60,000 nt of DNA, taken from NCBI RefSeq assembly GCF_030272615.1, contig NC_081412.1, positions 98,147,796 through 98,207,795 of the forward strand, given 5' to 3'. The position numbers were made by a program, and so were the translations under genes. Shown in pieces: positions 21,881-33,120 of the stretch. Source of the DNA: Cryptomeria japonica. Taxonomy: Eukaryota > Streptophyta > Pinopsida > Cupressales > Cupressaceae. Position 1 is the stretch's first letter; each line of letters starts with the position of its first letter. A model generated the notes under the pieces. The model did no database searches. It worked only from the letters and a program-made list of their open reading frames with translations, and had not been told where the DNA came from.

Positions 21881-22420
21881 ATTCTGTTGTGCTGTCCTCG
21901 ATGCAAAAAGTTGTCATTTGATACCATTTTCTTCACAATATATAGTGAATTCCTGAAAAGTAAATTCACCGCCTTGATCATTTCTCAGACACTTTATCTT
22001 CTTACCACTTTCCTTTTCAGCTAAGGCCCTAAATGCCTTGAATTTACTAAATGCTTTTATTTTATCCTTCAATAATGTGGCCCACATCATCCTTGAGCAA
22101 TCATCAATGAAGATCATAAAATATCTATCACCTTGAATACTTTTGGTCCTTATTGGTCCACAGAGGTCTGTATGAACCAAATCTAACAGATGTTCTGCTA
22201 AAAAAGATTTGCTCTTAAAAGTTGAGGATGCCATCTTTCCCAACTAGTATTCCTTACATAGAGCATTAACAAGTTTTTCCAACTATCTTGGACTTAATCA
22301 CTTTAACAATATTACCAAAATTTATATGACAAAATCTCCTATGCCAAAACCAACTATCATCTACTTTAGCAATTAAACAGTTGTTGACTTTAGGATTCAG
22401 GTGAAATAGGTTACCTTTAG
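21881..22420 (-). pseudogene. Element A integrase N-terminal half
   Basis: Minus-strand copia integrase. A decayed zinc domain has DDSWFWHRRFCHINFGNI near 22310-22350. The core begins HLLDLVHTDLCGPIRTK (first catalytic Asp), then YFMIFIDDCSRMMWATLL, CLRNDQGGEFTFQEF (second Asp) and TAQQNG. Element B has inserted exactly at this point, so the catalytic Glu (IAER) lies 6.4 kb away at 15469. Several stops lie in the zinc-domain part (about 22250-22330). Confidence 0.85.
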
Positions 22421-22850
22421 TCTACTTGCCGGTTGCAATCAGTTCACCTTTTCTCCCATAGATTTTGCACATACCATTCTTAAAATCCAATGGATATCCT
22501 CTGTCATTGAGTTGAGCAACACTCAAAAGATTGTGCTTTAATCCTTCAACCCAGTAGACATCATTTGCACTACTCTTTCCATTGAGAGGAATAGTTCCCT
22601 TACCTTTAACCATGCAGGGTGATTCATTACCAAATCTCAAAACTCCGCCATCAAATTCTTTCAAAAAAAGAAATTTGCTATGGTCACCGGTCATGTGATG
22701 TGAACAACCACTATCAATGATCCAATCGTCAGAATTATCCATGCGTGAAACTAAATCTTTTTGATCAGATGTTTTTTCTTTAATGGCTACAAATACAATG
22801 TCTTCATTAGCATCATCCTCAGATTCCTCATCAATGATACCACCATCAAA
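22421..22850 (-). pseudogene. Element A protease
   Basis: The minus strand has DDWIIDSGCSHHMTGDHSKF, with the catalytic DSG as DSGC, then VKGKGTIPLNG, VYWVEGLKHNLLSVAQL and GYPLDFKNGMCKIYGRKGEL. This DSGCSHHMTGD form with LKHNLLSVAQL is typical of Tork/SIRE-branch copia elements. It is in the same frame as Gag (23690-22850). A stop at 22422-22424 follows ATGK. It cleaves the polyprotein in the particle. Confidence 0.87.
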
Positions 22851-23690
22851 TGCAATAAGACAATCTCTTTTTCCTTTTCCCTTGCACTTCTTGAACTTCT
22901 ATCGCTTGTGCTCATTATCACCATTAAGACAATTAGCTGCAATGTGTCCAATCTTGTTGCATGCAAAACATTTCAAAGGTAATTTACCGGTTCCTCTAGG
23001 CAACCACTTGGTCAACAATGCCTCAAGCTCAACCAAACTGTCTTCATCATCAACTTCTCTGCTGGATCTAAATGCAGACTAAGATTTCTGAACACTACCA
23101 TCATAACCATTTAATTCAAAATTAGTAAGCTTACCAATGATGGAGTCAAGGGTTACCTTAGTTTTGTCAATCGATTTTAGCTCCTGAATGGCTGCAATTT
23201 GGATAGCGTAGACCGGTAGCAAGGTTCTCAACACCTTGTTAATCACTGTGACATCTTCCACTTTACCACCAACACTCTTGGTCTCACCAACTATCTCTTT
23301 TATCCTTTGATCATGTTGTTGGATATTCTCACCTTCAGCCATCCACATGTCATCAAACTTTCCTCTTAGACTCTCTTCCTTGGCAATATTCACATGTTCA
23401 TCACCGCTATAAATCTCTTCAAGTTTCTTCCATACCTCATATGCAGTCTCCAGAACATGAACATCTACATATTCGACATCAGACAAAGAACTGATAATAG
23501 CTTCCGATGCTTGATTATTTTCTTGTTGCTCTTTCTTCTGATCATCTGTCATATTCCCACCAGGTGCAACATATTGAGTACCAACATGTTCCCAGTATTA
23601 ACTTCCTAGACTCTTAATATAAATTTCAATTCTATCACTCCATATTATGTAGTTCTCTCTATTAAATTTCAAACATTCCTTCTTCATCAT
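22851..23690 (-). pseudogene. Element A Gag
   Basis: Copia Gag on the minus strand from ATG 23690 (MKKECLKFNRENYIIWSDRI), about 57 bases after the primer-binding site. Blocks: ETAYEVWKKLEEIYSG, SLRGKFDDMWMAEGENIQQH, VINKVLRTLLPVYAIQI and TLDSIIGKLTNFEL, then one zinc knuckle CFACNKIGHIAANC (CX2CX4HX4C) at about 22940-22980. A TAA near 23597 and a stop near 23079 interrupt the frame, and another follows the knuckle. It forms the particle shell and binds RNA. Confidence 0.87.
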
Positions 23691-23746
23691 CTTCTACAAG
23701 ATCTTTACCTCAAGTTGTTAGGCTTCGACCTTAGAGGACCTAAGAT

Positions 23747-23758
23747 GCTCTGATACCA
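23747..23758 (-). other. Element A primer-binding site (initiator tRNA-Met type)
   Basis: Minus strand TGGTATCAGAGC lies two bases inside the 5' LTR. It has the same tRNA specificity as B and C but a different spacing. Confidence 0.92.
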
Positions 23759-23760
23759 AT

Positions 23761-25182
23761 TGATGGTATGATGAAAGAACAAGGATTCGATCAACTACTG
23801 AGAGGGGGGGGGTGAATCAGTAGATAGAAAAACTAATTATAAATTTCACCAATCTCAGAATCAACCTCTCAAAGTAAAACTCTAAACTTACAAGTTTAAC
23901 CACTAAACTACAAATGCAAATATCACTACCAAGTTTAACCGGTTGACTGTTATAGTAGATTAACACTAAACAGCTTGAAACTCACAAACATCCAAATACT
24001 TTACTGACATAAGTAAAACTTCATTTCATATTGTTGTCATTTATCATGACTTATCAAAGTGGATTAAGTAGTTAAGCAAATTAACCATAGTAAACATAAC
24101 CACAAAAACATTCACCACTTGACACAATATTTTTGACGTGGAAACCCAAATGGGAAAAACCATGGTGAGATGAGACTCACAAGTTAACTATCTAAACTCT
24201 TTTGAAGTTTGCCCTGTTAGGAGCCAAGCCTGTTAAAGCTTTACAAAAAGCCATGTTAAGAATAGATCCTGTTAGGGACCACCTGATTAAGGGATTACTA
24301 TAATGCCCTATTAGAAGTAATACCCTGTGAGGAATAACCTCGATAGAGGATTTGAAATATAAGCTAATGGACCACCTAGTTAGAGGATTTGAATAATACT
24401 AAGCTTGTTAGAGCTTATTCGGTTAGGGGATTTTAGTATTGTAATTGTTAGAAAATAACAGGGGTTTGCTGATATGTTTGAATAGCACTACACTTGCTTG
24501 TTCATATCCTTTTCATGCTCCTATCTGCCTTTACACAAACTATAGATACATCATCTGGTTTGACAACCACACACTCAACTAAAAAATTTACCAACTCTGA
24601 AACAAAACAACTCATCGACCTTATAAACAAATAAATAGGTCGGTAACATAACAAAAACCTAATTCTTTCATAGAGATTATAAACAAGTTGGTTCAAGTAT
24701 GACCGTTGGATTACATAACAATCTCTACACATCATTCAAGATAGCCTCGATCGCTCCTTGATCACTACTTCACCGAACTCTGTAACTCATCATGCGGGTT
24801 TCATTACATGCAATATACTTACTCATTCCCAAGACAAAAACCATTATCACAACATGCGAAAAACACTTTGAAACTCTTCTCATACACATGCATACGTGTC
24901 ATCAGCATTACTGCTCGTCATCAAACCATAAACCAATACAACCAATATAACAAACTTGATTGGTTAGGGTTTATCAAATCAACAGGTAGGTTTTACCGGT
25001 TCAACTCTCCAATACTTAGCAATACCAGTTCACTCCACAAACTCACCTACCAGTTACAGTTCCTTTCACTAGCTCTTCCTACTGGTTACAAAACAACATT
25101 ATAACAATATCATTACCAGTTACAATTGACATCAATGACAACATAACAAATCACTAACGCAATCTTCATGCAAATGCCAACA
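23761..25182 (-). repeat. Element A 5' LTR, 1422 bp
   Basis: The LTR reads TGATGGTATGATG...AAATGCCAACA, the TG...CA form. The left part has the block TGAGAGGGGGGGGTGAATCAG and the GACGTGGAAACCCAAATGGG segment that recur in the D, E and 27801-29146 LTRs. Degenerate repeats built on TTAGAGGATTT and CCTGTTAGGG occur at 24220-24430. The inner 709 bases pair with 1116-1824. Confidence 0.93.
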
Positions 25183-25872
25183 GTATTATCATGTCATGGT
25201 GTGTGATCAAAGTGTAAAAACTGAATCTTGTGGTGTGTGCACAATGTAGCAACGTGTAGAGTGTATACTCCCATGTTAAAGAGATTGCATGCGCCTTATT
25301 GGGAGTAATTTATTTAAGGTAGTATACATTCATCCAAAATAAAATCACGTTTCCACAATGATATACCCCCAAGAATGGACAAATCAAGGGTAATGAAGCA
25401 CATGAACAAAAGAGAGAACATAGGGGTTCCACTAAGAGGGGTTAGTATGCGCATTTAATAAAACATATATATCAAGTATAATTACATTGAATTGACCTCA
25501 TCCCCCAAAGGTAGTGGAACTATGACCACAATGTAATAAGAGCATGTAAGATGAACAACAAAAAGTCTTTTTTGGTCAACAAGGAAGAGGCCAAAAAGAG
25601 AGATCTCAATTCTTTGCATCCTCTCCAAGTAGACAACACAAAGGCACATTTGTGACAATGACACGTGTGCAACATAACATGCATACAACATATAGAAGAA
25701 TTCAGATGAAAATAAAGGAATGTCATGATAGATTTAAACTCTGTATCAATGGAGCAACAAGGGTCATCGAAAGATAACCTAAAATAACACAGGCATATTA
25801 AGCAACACATCATTGGGAAAGCACATCACATGCAAGCAAACACACAAAATGGAATCCATTGCACAAGTGAGG
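25183..25872 (-). other. G3 3' noncoding region
   Basis: No coding sequence is seen. It matches the noncoding stretches of G1 (40680-41080) and G2 (50905-51400): GAGTGTATACTCCCATGTTAAAG and ATTTATTTAAGGTAG are shared. This shows that the sequence flanking element A belongs to the third G copy and that its 3' LTR lies on the other side of A. Confidence 0.7.
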
Positions 25873-26142
25873 CTAGTCTAGCAAGTCATTTGCCTCCCAA
25901 TCTTTCTTAACATCATTTAGGGATGGTGGACAAGATGCGAGAGGAGACACAAAAATAATGGTAGATGGAGATACATCAAGTTCCAAACAAGGACCATGCT
26001 CTAATGATGAGTCACTTTGTTTGTCACTAGGAGCTAGGATGAATGCTTTTGTAAATCTTGAAGATAGATCATGATTAATCTCATACATATCATCACAATC
26101 ATTAGTATCCACATTGTTAGAATCAATAAAATTATTGGCATT

Positions 26143-26177
<35 letters not shown>

Positions 26178-27044
26178 AATTATTGATAATAGGATCTTTA
26201 ATGTGTAATAGAAATGAATAATTATTTTTCTTAGACAATTTTAACTTTTGACATGGTTGATTAAGATGAACTTACTCCTTTGGGATATGAAAAGGTTGGA
26301 TGAATGAGATCAAGTCAACATTTAGTTTCTTAGGGGAGGAACTGATTTGGAAAGCAAGCTCATGAGCCTTGGCACAACGCCTTCATCAACATTGTCTCAC
26401 ACTACAATTTCTCTTGGTTTGGCTCAAAAATTGTAAAGGTTGGTGATCAATCAACATATGATTATTTTCTTCCCTTGTAGGGGGAGGAATGGAAGAAACA
26501 TCACTAGGTTGAGATATGCAGGATGTTGGGTGCTTTCCTTTATATGATGTAGGAGGTGGGACTATAACATATATGGGATGAATAGAAGTGGTAGGAATAA
26601 GTCCAGGTCTAGGATTAGGAGGAATATCCATAGGTGAAAGATCCTTAGGTTTACTAAGGGATGATATCCTTTCATGTTTAAATTTTTGATAGGATAAAAA
26701 AATGATATCTTTACACAGTTCTGAAGGTTCGGGTTTCTTAGGCCAAAATAAATCTAAGGTAAAGTTTCCATGACTTGCCAAGAGTTTATAAAGACTATGA
26801 TTGATTATGATAATATTCCCCTCATGAGAGAACTTCAAAAATTTATGGATGGTAGAGGGGATAGCTTTCATGGAATGGAGCCAAGAATGCCCCAATTTCA
26901 CATGAAATTGGTTGGTAATAGAGATAATAGCAAAGTAACATCTAAGAAATTAGTGCCAACCTCAAGGGGAAGAGTGATGGAACCTATAGTGAGACAAATA
27001 AATCCATCATGCACCTTAATCATAAAATTAGATTTGTCATAAGT
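25873..27044 (-). pseudogene. G3 protease C-terminal part and family-specific tail
   Basis: The minus strand first encodes the end of a gypsy protease-like domain (KLGHSWLHSMKAIPSTIHKF, like the usual LGRPWIHSMKAVPSTYHQ of Tat elements), then LDLFWPKKPEP and a Pro-rich tail with PPNPRPGLIPTTSIHP, ending near 26386. A second frame (26238-25873) has a poly-Asp run encoded by a CAT/ATC microsatellite (about 26140-26172), then SSRFTKAFILAPSDKQSDSS and LASCPPSLNDV. G1 and G2 have matching tails (SDEFSQTLILSPRIEQSD and its relative). Reverse transcriptase should follow the protease in a complete element, and none is present. The role of the tail is unknown. Confidence 0.65.
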
Positions 27045-27225
27045 ATCTTGATAAATTTTTTAGTACAGAGATGTGTTGCAAGGTATGCACCCTTGATCTC
27101 CTTGTGTTGTGCAGTGCAGTGCTCGAGTTTGTGACATAGCTTAACTGCCTCTTGTGGATTCATTAAGTCTCACAGTTGTATTGGGCATTAAAAGGTCGAT
27201 CTTTTGGTGCAATGGCAACCGTGTT
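27045..27225. other. Unidentified ~180-base insertion in G3
   Basis: G1 and G2 run without a break through the matching part of the protease region, but G3 has this extra sequence (GCAAGGTATGCACCCTTG, TGTTGTGCAGTGCAGTGC). I see no clear terminal repeats or duplication. It may be a SINE or MITE-like insert or unrelated filler. Confidence 0.4.
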
Positions 27226-27800
27226 TCTAACAAGATGTTATTTAGTAATAACATTTACCATACATACTAGATCAATGAGCATTCCTTGTGAGAGTTTTAA
27301 TTTAATTTTCATAGTAGTTTATAATGGTCCATCAAGTGCATTAATAGTATCTTTTGAGTCAAAGGTAATGCTAAGTTTAGGTTTCAACTTGGATTACTCA
27401 ATATCATTCACACGATTGTTGGATTTACACACATACCATGAAAAGCTATTTTAATTGAAGGTTTAGGCTTAATGACATTGGTAGAATGAGAAGGTAAAGG
27501 ATTGGTAAATATTTTACATGTTTTGATTAGGAGGTGCTGCAAATTATTTCCTTTATCTTTCACACCCTCCACAGTAATAGCATTGGAATCAATAAGGTCT
27601 TGGATCACATGCTTCAACCTATAGCACTTCTTAGTATCATAGTCAAGTTGACGATGCTATTGGAAAAAGGATTTTGGATCAAAGGAATCTAATAAAGGCT
27701 TAGAATTATCTATAGGTTTGATGGGAAGAAGCTTCATCACATTAGCATTAATTAATTGCACCATGATGGTATGCAATGATTCAGATTGAGGAGTAAATTT
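27226..27800 (-). pseudogene. G3 protease N-terminal part and zinc-finger region
   Basis: The minus strand has MLIDLVCMVNVIT, the retropepsin site with DLV (27265-27273) in place of Asp-Ser/Thr-Gly, and the IQDLIDSNAITVEGVKDKGN stretch of a Tat/Ogre-type zinc-finger linker (27541-27617). The matching G1 segment has CQFHHQLGHATEKC upstream of it. The frame is broken by stops and by the solo LTR at 27801. The protease is inactive by sequence. Confidence 0.65.
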
Positions 27801-29146
27801 TGTTGAACACATGACATGACTGAGAGGTGGGGTGAATCAGTCTGGAACTTCAAAATAGATTATTTATAAACATCATCAACTAACATAGCAGTAACATATC
27901 AGTCATCAACATATGAACATCAACCATCAACACATGAACACTAGATTTATGTGGAAAACCCAAGCAAGGAAAAACCATGGTGAGAATCTAACTCACAATA
28001 TGAATATTAATGATTACATAATTTTATGCTCATTGCAAAGGAGCAACAACACCTAATGGACTTGCAAGGATAAGGCACATTGCCTTAGGGAAAGATACAA
28101 GGACTTGCACAACCAAAGCTCACTTTAGGGTAAGATACAATCTACTATCGAAGGACTCATTGTTGATCAACAATGAAGGAAATCGTAGAATTGATATGAG
28201 AAAGATCTTCTGAACATGAAATTATCCTTTAACAACTGGATGAAGCGACCAACATCATGGAAAAAACATTTGATAAACACCATAGTCACAACACATTGTC
28301 TCACTGAATATATCACCTTCAAAGCTCTAACTTTTGTACTTCTGCAATCTCTAATCTACTTGCACATCATTCACATACACTTCTCATCAATTAACACACA
28401 ATCCATACATACAACTTCTTTAACCACACTACTTAAATATGAGATAGATAATTGAAAACTTAACTTAGGGTTGACCAATAACAAAATAAACATTATTACA
28501 AAAGATAAGCCACTCGAACCAAAAATACTCAAAGTGGTCCACTCTACAAGAAAGAGGGAACCAAAACACATCACAATACACCCTTCTAAGATTATTACAA
28601 TGATCCACACATGGTAATAAATTATCTAAAATCGTTACCTAATGTAACGTATAGATATAATAATCAATAGGCCCAAGAACATCTTCTGATGCAAAATACC
28701 TCACAAGAATCTCCACACACCATGGTGAGACCCATATCAACTTCTTAATACATCCTCCAATACATATCTAGATCAAAGAAATATGATCCAATCAAGATAA
28801 CTCAATTGGACACACTGAATCATAACACAATTGAATAACTCAAACATAAATCAACAAATCTCTCTTGTGAAACAAAGAAACCACCAAAGAAGAAAACTAA
28901 GAATACTACATGAGCCATAAAATCACGTCCACTAAATTGCAACACAATCTGCAACATGTTTGGAGGCCACCAAAGACATTTCAGACTAGTCCGATAAACA
29001 CACTTACTACCAGAGAACATAAATAATCTACAACACAAAACACAACTGCAACAACCAGGAGAATATCTAGACCAGAATCCATCCAGATAACCAAGTTTGA
29101 CATAAATGACAACCATACAAGCTCATACTTCCTACAAATTCAGACA
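27801..29146 (-). mobile_element. Solo copia-type LTR in G3, about 1346 bp
   Basis: It starts TGTTGAACACATGACATGAC and ends ...ACAAATTCAGACA, and has the same block order as the LTRs of A, D and E: TGAGAGGTGGGGTGAATCAG, then GTGGAAAACCCAAGCAAGG, then AAAACCATGGTGAG. No internal region or partner LTR exists, so it is probably a solo LTR left by recombination. GTAAAT occurs on both sides (27793-27798 and 29148-29153), but the exact duplication is not clean, so the borders are approximate. Confidence 0.7.
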
Positions 29147-30667
29147 TGTAAATATTGATGATAAAGGAGTCACACCTGATGTTGTGGCTGCCACTTGTGT
29201 ATCAATGTAATTGGAAGAATTGTTATTGATCTTGATGAAATTCTTGGTTTTGTTTTGAAAAATTGAAATGATTGATGCTAAGTACTTCCATTTGTATCAA
29301 CCAGAGCCATTGATAAGGAGAATTCAAATTAAGTCACTTGAAGTTGATAATTATGAAGTATTGTACATAAATGTGTGAAAGATTGAAAATAAAAAAACAA
29401 AAGCTTATCTCTAATATCCTTTTGCAAATTATTAATGAATATTCTTTGAACGTCATCATCGTACACATGATAAGCAATTTGTGCATGCAAATGTTTATAT
29501 CTACCAATGAAATTAGTCACTTTTTCTTTAACTCCTTTCTTAAGATGCATCAAATCAGTTAAAGTAATTTGAGGACCAATATTGTTTTGAAAATCTTGCA
29601 CAAATACATTAGCCAATTGTTGAAAAGAATGAATTGATTGAGGAGGCAAAAAAACAATACCACTGCAAAGCTTTATCTCAAAAGGTACATGTGAATAGTT
29701 TTTCCATAAGTCCATGATCATGAGAAAAGTCACTATGTAAGGTTTGAGATATTTTCACATGAGTTTGGGGGTCGCCTTTTCCATTGAATAACTCCAAATG
29801 GGGAACAACCATGTATTGAGGAGTAATAACACCAACAATTTCATCGACAAGGAATAGATACATCACATGTGGGAACATTGAATTTGGATTAGGTTAAGGA
29901 AGCCAATTGTTTTTGTAAGGATGAGATGCTTTGGGCTAGATTGTTTATAGTGGCTTCAGTGGATGTGTTGGAATTGGATACATTGGATTGTGATGGAGGT
30001 GTAACATGAGAATAAATAGGTGGAGGTTGAGAATAGGAAGGTGGAACATTATGGTAGGTGTGTATAGGAGATTGTTGTGACAAAAATGGAAGGATAGTGG
30101 AAGGAGGTATGTAGGAGTATTGATTGATAGAATTGCCCTCATTACTAACATGTGTAGGCTTAAAATTTTATGTAGAATTATCCATGATGGAAGATATATA
30201 TGTAGGAACTTTAGGCTAAGATGTAGGCATATGAATGGAATGCTCAGCTTGAGTTGTAGGATTGGAAAGACCAAGACCTTTGACACAAATTTTATTGGCT
30301 TAACATTAGAGTCAACAATATGAGAAATACCACACAACACTTCCACACCAATTTCATCCCTTTGAATCATTATCCCCAAGCCTTCAATGAAGGGGATTAC
30401 CTCACTATACAAGTGTTCTCGACCAATCCATTGCTGAAGATTATCCAACTCATGGTCAAGCTTCCCCAATTGGTCAATAGTTACTTGAGTTAAGGAGTCA
30501 TCCTCATCATGAGAAGTGCAAGAAGAATGAATCTCCATAATGTTAGTTTTGTCTTGTCTAGGGATAAAGGATTCACCTAGGTTCCCATGGAATATGTTAT
30601 TCAACCCAGACTCACATCCCTTAGAGTTTAAACTTTGGGAAGCCATAAGTATGAACTTTATTATCAC
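29147..30667 (-). pseudogene. G3 Gag
   Basis: Tat/Ogre-type gypsy Gag on the minus strand. The start is near 30667 or 30646 (MASQSLNSKG). The N-terminal part has LDHELDNLQQWI and GVEVLCGISHIVDSN (matching DILCGIAHIVDSN in G1). The capsid part has VPHLELFNGKGDPQTHVKI, SFQQLANVFVQDFQNNIGPQ, ITLTDLMHLKKGVKEKVTN and FIGRYKHLHAQIA. The block FNGKGDPxxH with ADLxxxKxxxxExxxxFIxR is the standard retrotransposon Gag core. Several frameshifts (near 30280, 29890, 29700) and stops interrupt it. It is the most diverged of the three G copies. Confidence 0.82.
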
Positions 30668-31101
30668 TGGGATATTGGATCTAGGTGAAAGGGTATTGAA
30701 GCTTATACAAAAAGAGGAAAAAGTTAATGGAATGGATCTATAGTCAATTCCTCTTATGTAATTGAAAATTCAAGTAAAATGTATGATTAAGCAACACATT
30801 TCCCAATAAGAATGATTGATTAACCAATTAATTAGGCAATATGTTCTAAACAAATGAACAATTAATGCTTCTAAATCTTAAAATAATATGGAATAACAAT
30901 AAGATATGAGCATATAAATAAGAAATTAAGCAACACACAAGTTAATTTTATTAAAAAAAAAAAGGGGTTTTGTGAATTAGATCTCTAAATTTATGTAGTT
31001 TAAGTGCATAAATTATGTTTTTCAGAAATTATTGCAAATGTGAATTAATTAGATGCATACAAATCAGACCTAAAATGAAAATCAGAATTAATGCAAGCAC
31101 T
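30668..31101 (-). other. G3 5' leader
   Basis: This AT-rich noncoding sequence lies between the primer-binding site and Gag. An A11 run is at about 30953-30963. No open frame of note on either strand. Confidence 0.6.
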
Positions 31102-31116
31102 ATGTTAGGTTCACCA
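31102..31116 (-). other. G3 primer-binding site
   Basis: Minus strand TGGTGAACCTAACAT lies three bases inside the 5' LTR. G1 has TGGTGAACCCAACGTC at the matching place (49743-49755 region). I do not know which tRNA this fits. Confidence 0.7.
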
Positions 31117-31119
31117 AAA

Positions 31120-31760
31120 TGTAATAAAGGTAATAGGTGTTCACAAGATTAGGCATGTAAACTAGGAACTAGACCTATTTCACAAAAGTATTACATTGAG
31201 GAGAGGAAATCAATAGATTCAATCTCAATTGTGTGAAAAGGGATCAATGCTAATTGGATTTCACTCCCCTCTTTGTTTGTGTTGAAATGGATATTGCAAA
31301 TATGTAAATTAAATACTAGATTTAGGGCTAAAGATGGAAAATTGACATGAACATATAGCTTCAAATTTGATATGCAACTGTAAACACATATCTTGGAATG
31401 AGAAAGATGAGTAGAACCTATGATTGGAATCTAGGCCTGAAAATATGGGACAATGATGCTCTAGGTGACCCTATCCTCAAAATGTCAAGCGAGTGAAAGT
31501 AACTTTTTCAAAACTAGAATGATGCTCATAATTTTCCGTAGAAGTTTCCTTTGCTTTTCGCACTTGCAAAGTTGGGTTTGGTCATCTCCATCTACTCTAC
31601 CTAATTATGTAATTACAACTTCTAAACTTGTAACCTACACACACAAAAAAAAAAGAGAAATTGGTTTGGGGATAGGGGATTGCCTAAGTCAAACCCCAAG
31701 TTTGGAATTAACCTTATAATTGATATTGACTTTGAAATGAAATGGAAGTGTAAAGTCTGC
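31120..31760 (-). repeat. G3 5' LTR, outer part cut off by G2
   Basis: It starts TGTAATAAAGG next to the primer-binding site and matches 290-970 over most of its length. At 31761 the LTR of G2 begins, so G2 inserted here and the rest of this LTR should lie beyond the right edge of the window. Confidence 0.78.
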
Positions 31761-31965
31761 TGTAATGGTTGGAAAATGATGAATGACAGATCAAGAGGAA
31801 AACTAACCCTTTACCTCAAAGAGAGACGAGAGTTTCACTATTGATTATCCTTCAAGCACTTTTCACCATTGCATTAGGAAGAATAAGGGATAATTTACTA
31901 GATTCAATCTCCACACAAAGATGATAGATTAAATTCTGAATGAATTAAGAATGTTAGGATGATCC
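31761..31965 (-). repeat. G2 3' LTR, first piece
   Basis: TGTAATGGTTGGAAAATGATG is the start of the G1/G2 LTR type, also at 38427, 49759 and 55940. It is interrupted at 31966 by the D LTR after GGATGATCC. The second piece resumes at about 37663, but about 450 bases of LTR are missing in between. Confidence 0.87.
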
Positions 31966-32760
31966 TGTTAGGATTCCCAAAGATATTGAGAGGGGGGGGG
32001 GGGTGTGAATCAGTATCTAACCGGTTTGTGAATTTACTTGTATTAAAACATGTAAAGTATATCAATACTATGTACCGGTAAACCAAAAATAATGCAGTAA
32101 ACAAGAATAATAACAACCGCATGAAAAGCACACCATAACACAATAGTTTAATGAGGAAACCCGATGTGGGAAAAACCTCAGTGGGATTTGTGACCCACAA
32201 TATTCACTTACTGGCCAATAAGGGAATATTACTATTTTACAAGAGGGACCTGCACATGCAGAAAGGCCAAGTGCCTAGAGCTCACTGCTCAATTACAAAG
32301 GAAGTCACACTAACTTACAAAAATGGATTATAAAAATCCAATGCCTTGTACTGCTTCAAATTAGCAACTATTATGCCAGATCCAGTACCCATTTTAGCTC
32401 TGCTTCATACATAAACCCTTAACCTATATTTCACATATTAGGTCTGCATAATTTCGTCTATCTCATTATTACTAAATGTTCTACAATGATCTCATACATA
32501 TATGAGTCATATTACAACTCACCATGTCAACTTACAATGATTTTACAATTAATTACAAAATATATTATCAACAAAGTTCTTGTCGGCCAGAGTGTCAGTA
32601 TCCATCCTTTCACTGTCGGTGTTCTGTGTGTCGGTGTAGAGTTTGTCGTTGTCGGTGCCAATATATTTGTCTTGCTGGTATCATATGATTGCAAGGTTGC
32701 CATCAATGACAAAACCTTCAATCACCTACAATTTCTCATTAGAATGTGCATTTTCCAACA
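31966..32760 (-). repeat. Element D 3' LTR, 795 bp
   Basis: It reads TGTTAGGATTCCC...GCATTTTCCAACA (TG...CA). It contains a G12-type run before TGTGAATCAG (31980-32012) and GGAAACCCGATGTGGG, the same block order as the A and E LTRs, and many CGGT/ACCGG motifs (for example 32583-32660). There is no second copy: the 5' end of D is deleted. Confidence 0.82.
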
Positions 32761-33120
32761 ATCTCCCCCTTTGGCATTGATGGCAACACTCATGAGAAAA
32801 ATCAAAAAGTGTCCAAAACTAACATCCCCAAAAAATTTTGCTAAAATTGTTTTACCAAAACTATGTTACCAAAAAATATGAGCTCCCCTTGAGCTGATGG
32901 TGTCATCTGCTGATCATTTTTCTCATTGTCTCTACTCCCCCTTTGACATCAATGAAAAAGGTTGTCATTCGCTGTTAGTGGAGTCCTACCTGGTTTCTTG
33001 TAACCCATGGGTTACAGTCTGAAAAATGTTTGTCAAAACTAGATTTATTCCATTGCTGAATGTTTTGCAGTCTTTTATGGCTTCTTGAGTCCTCTGCACT
33101 GTACCGGTGAGTATGTGCAT
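32761..33120 (-). other. Element D 3' noncoding region with two polypurine tracts
   Basis: 32761-32786 is identical over 26 bases with A (1825-1850) and E (57732-57757). A second tract, CTCCCCCTTTGACATCAATG, lies at 32935-32954. The shared borders place D in the same Sirevirus-like family group as A and E, although D has no reverse transcriptase. Confidence 0.77.

Noticed and set aside
26140-26172. Poly-Asp segment as a functional acidic domain
   Set aside because: Encoded by a plain CAT/ATC trinucleotide repeat absent from the G1 and G2 tails, so slippage is the simpler explanation.
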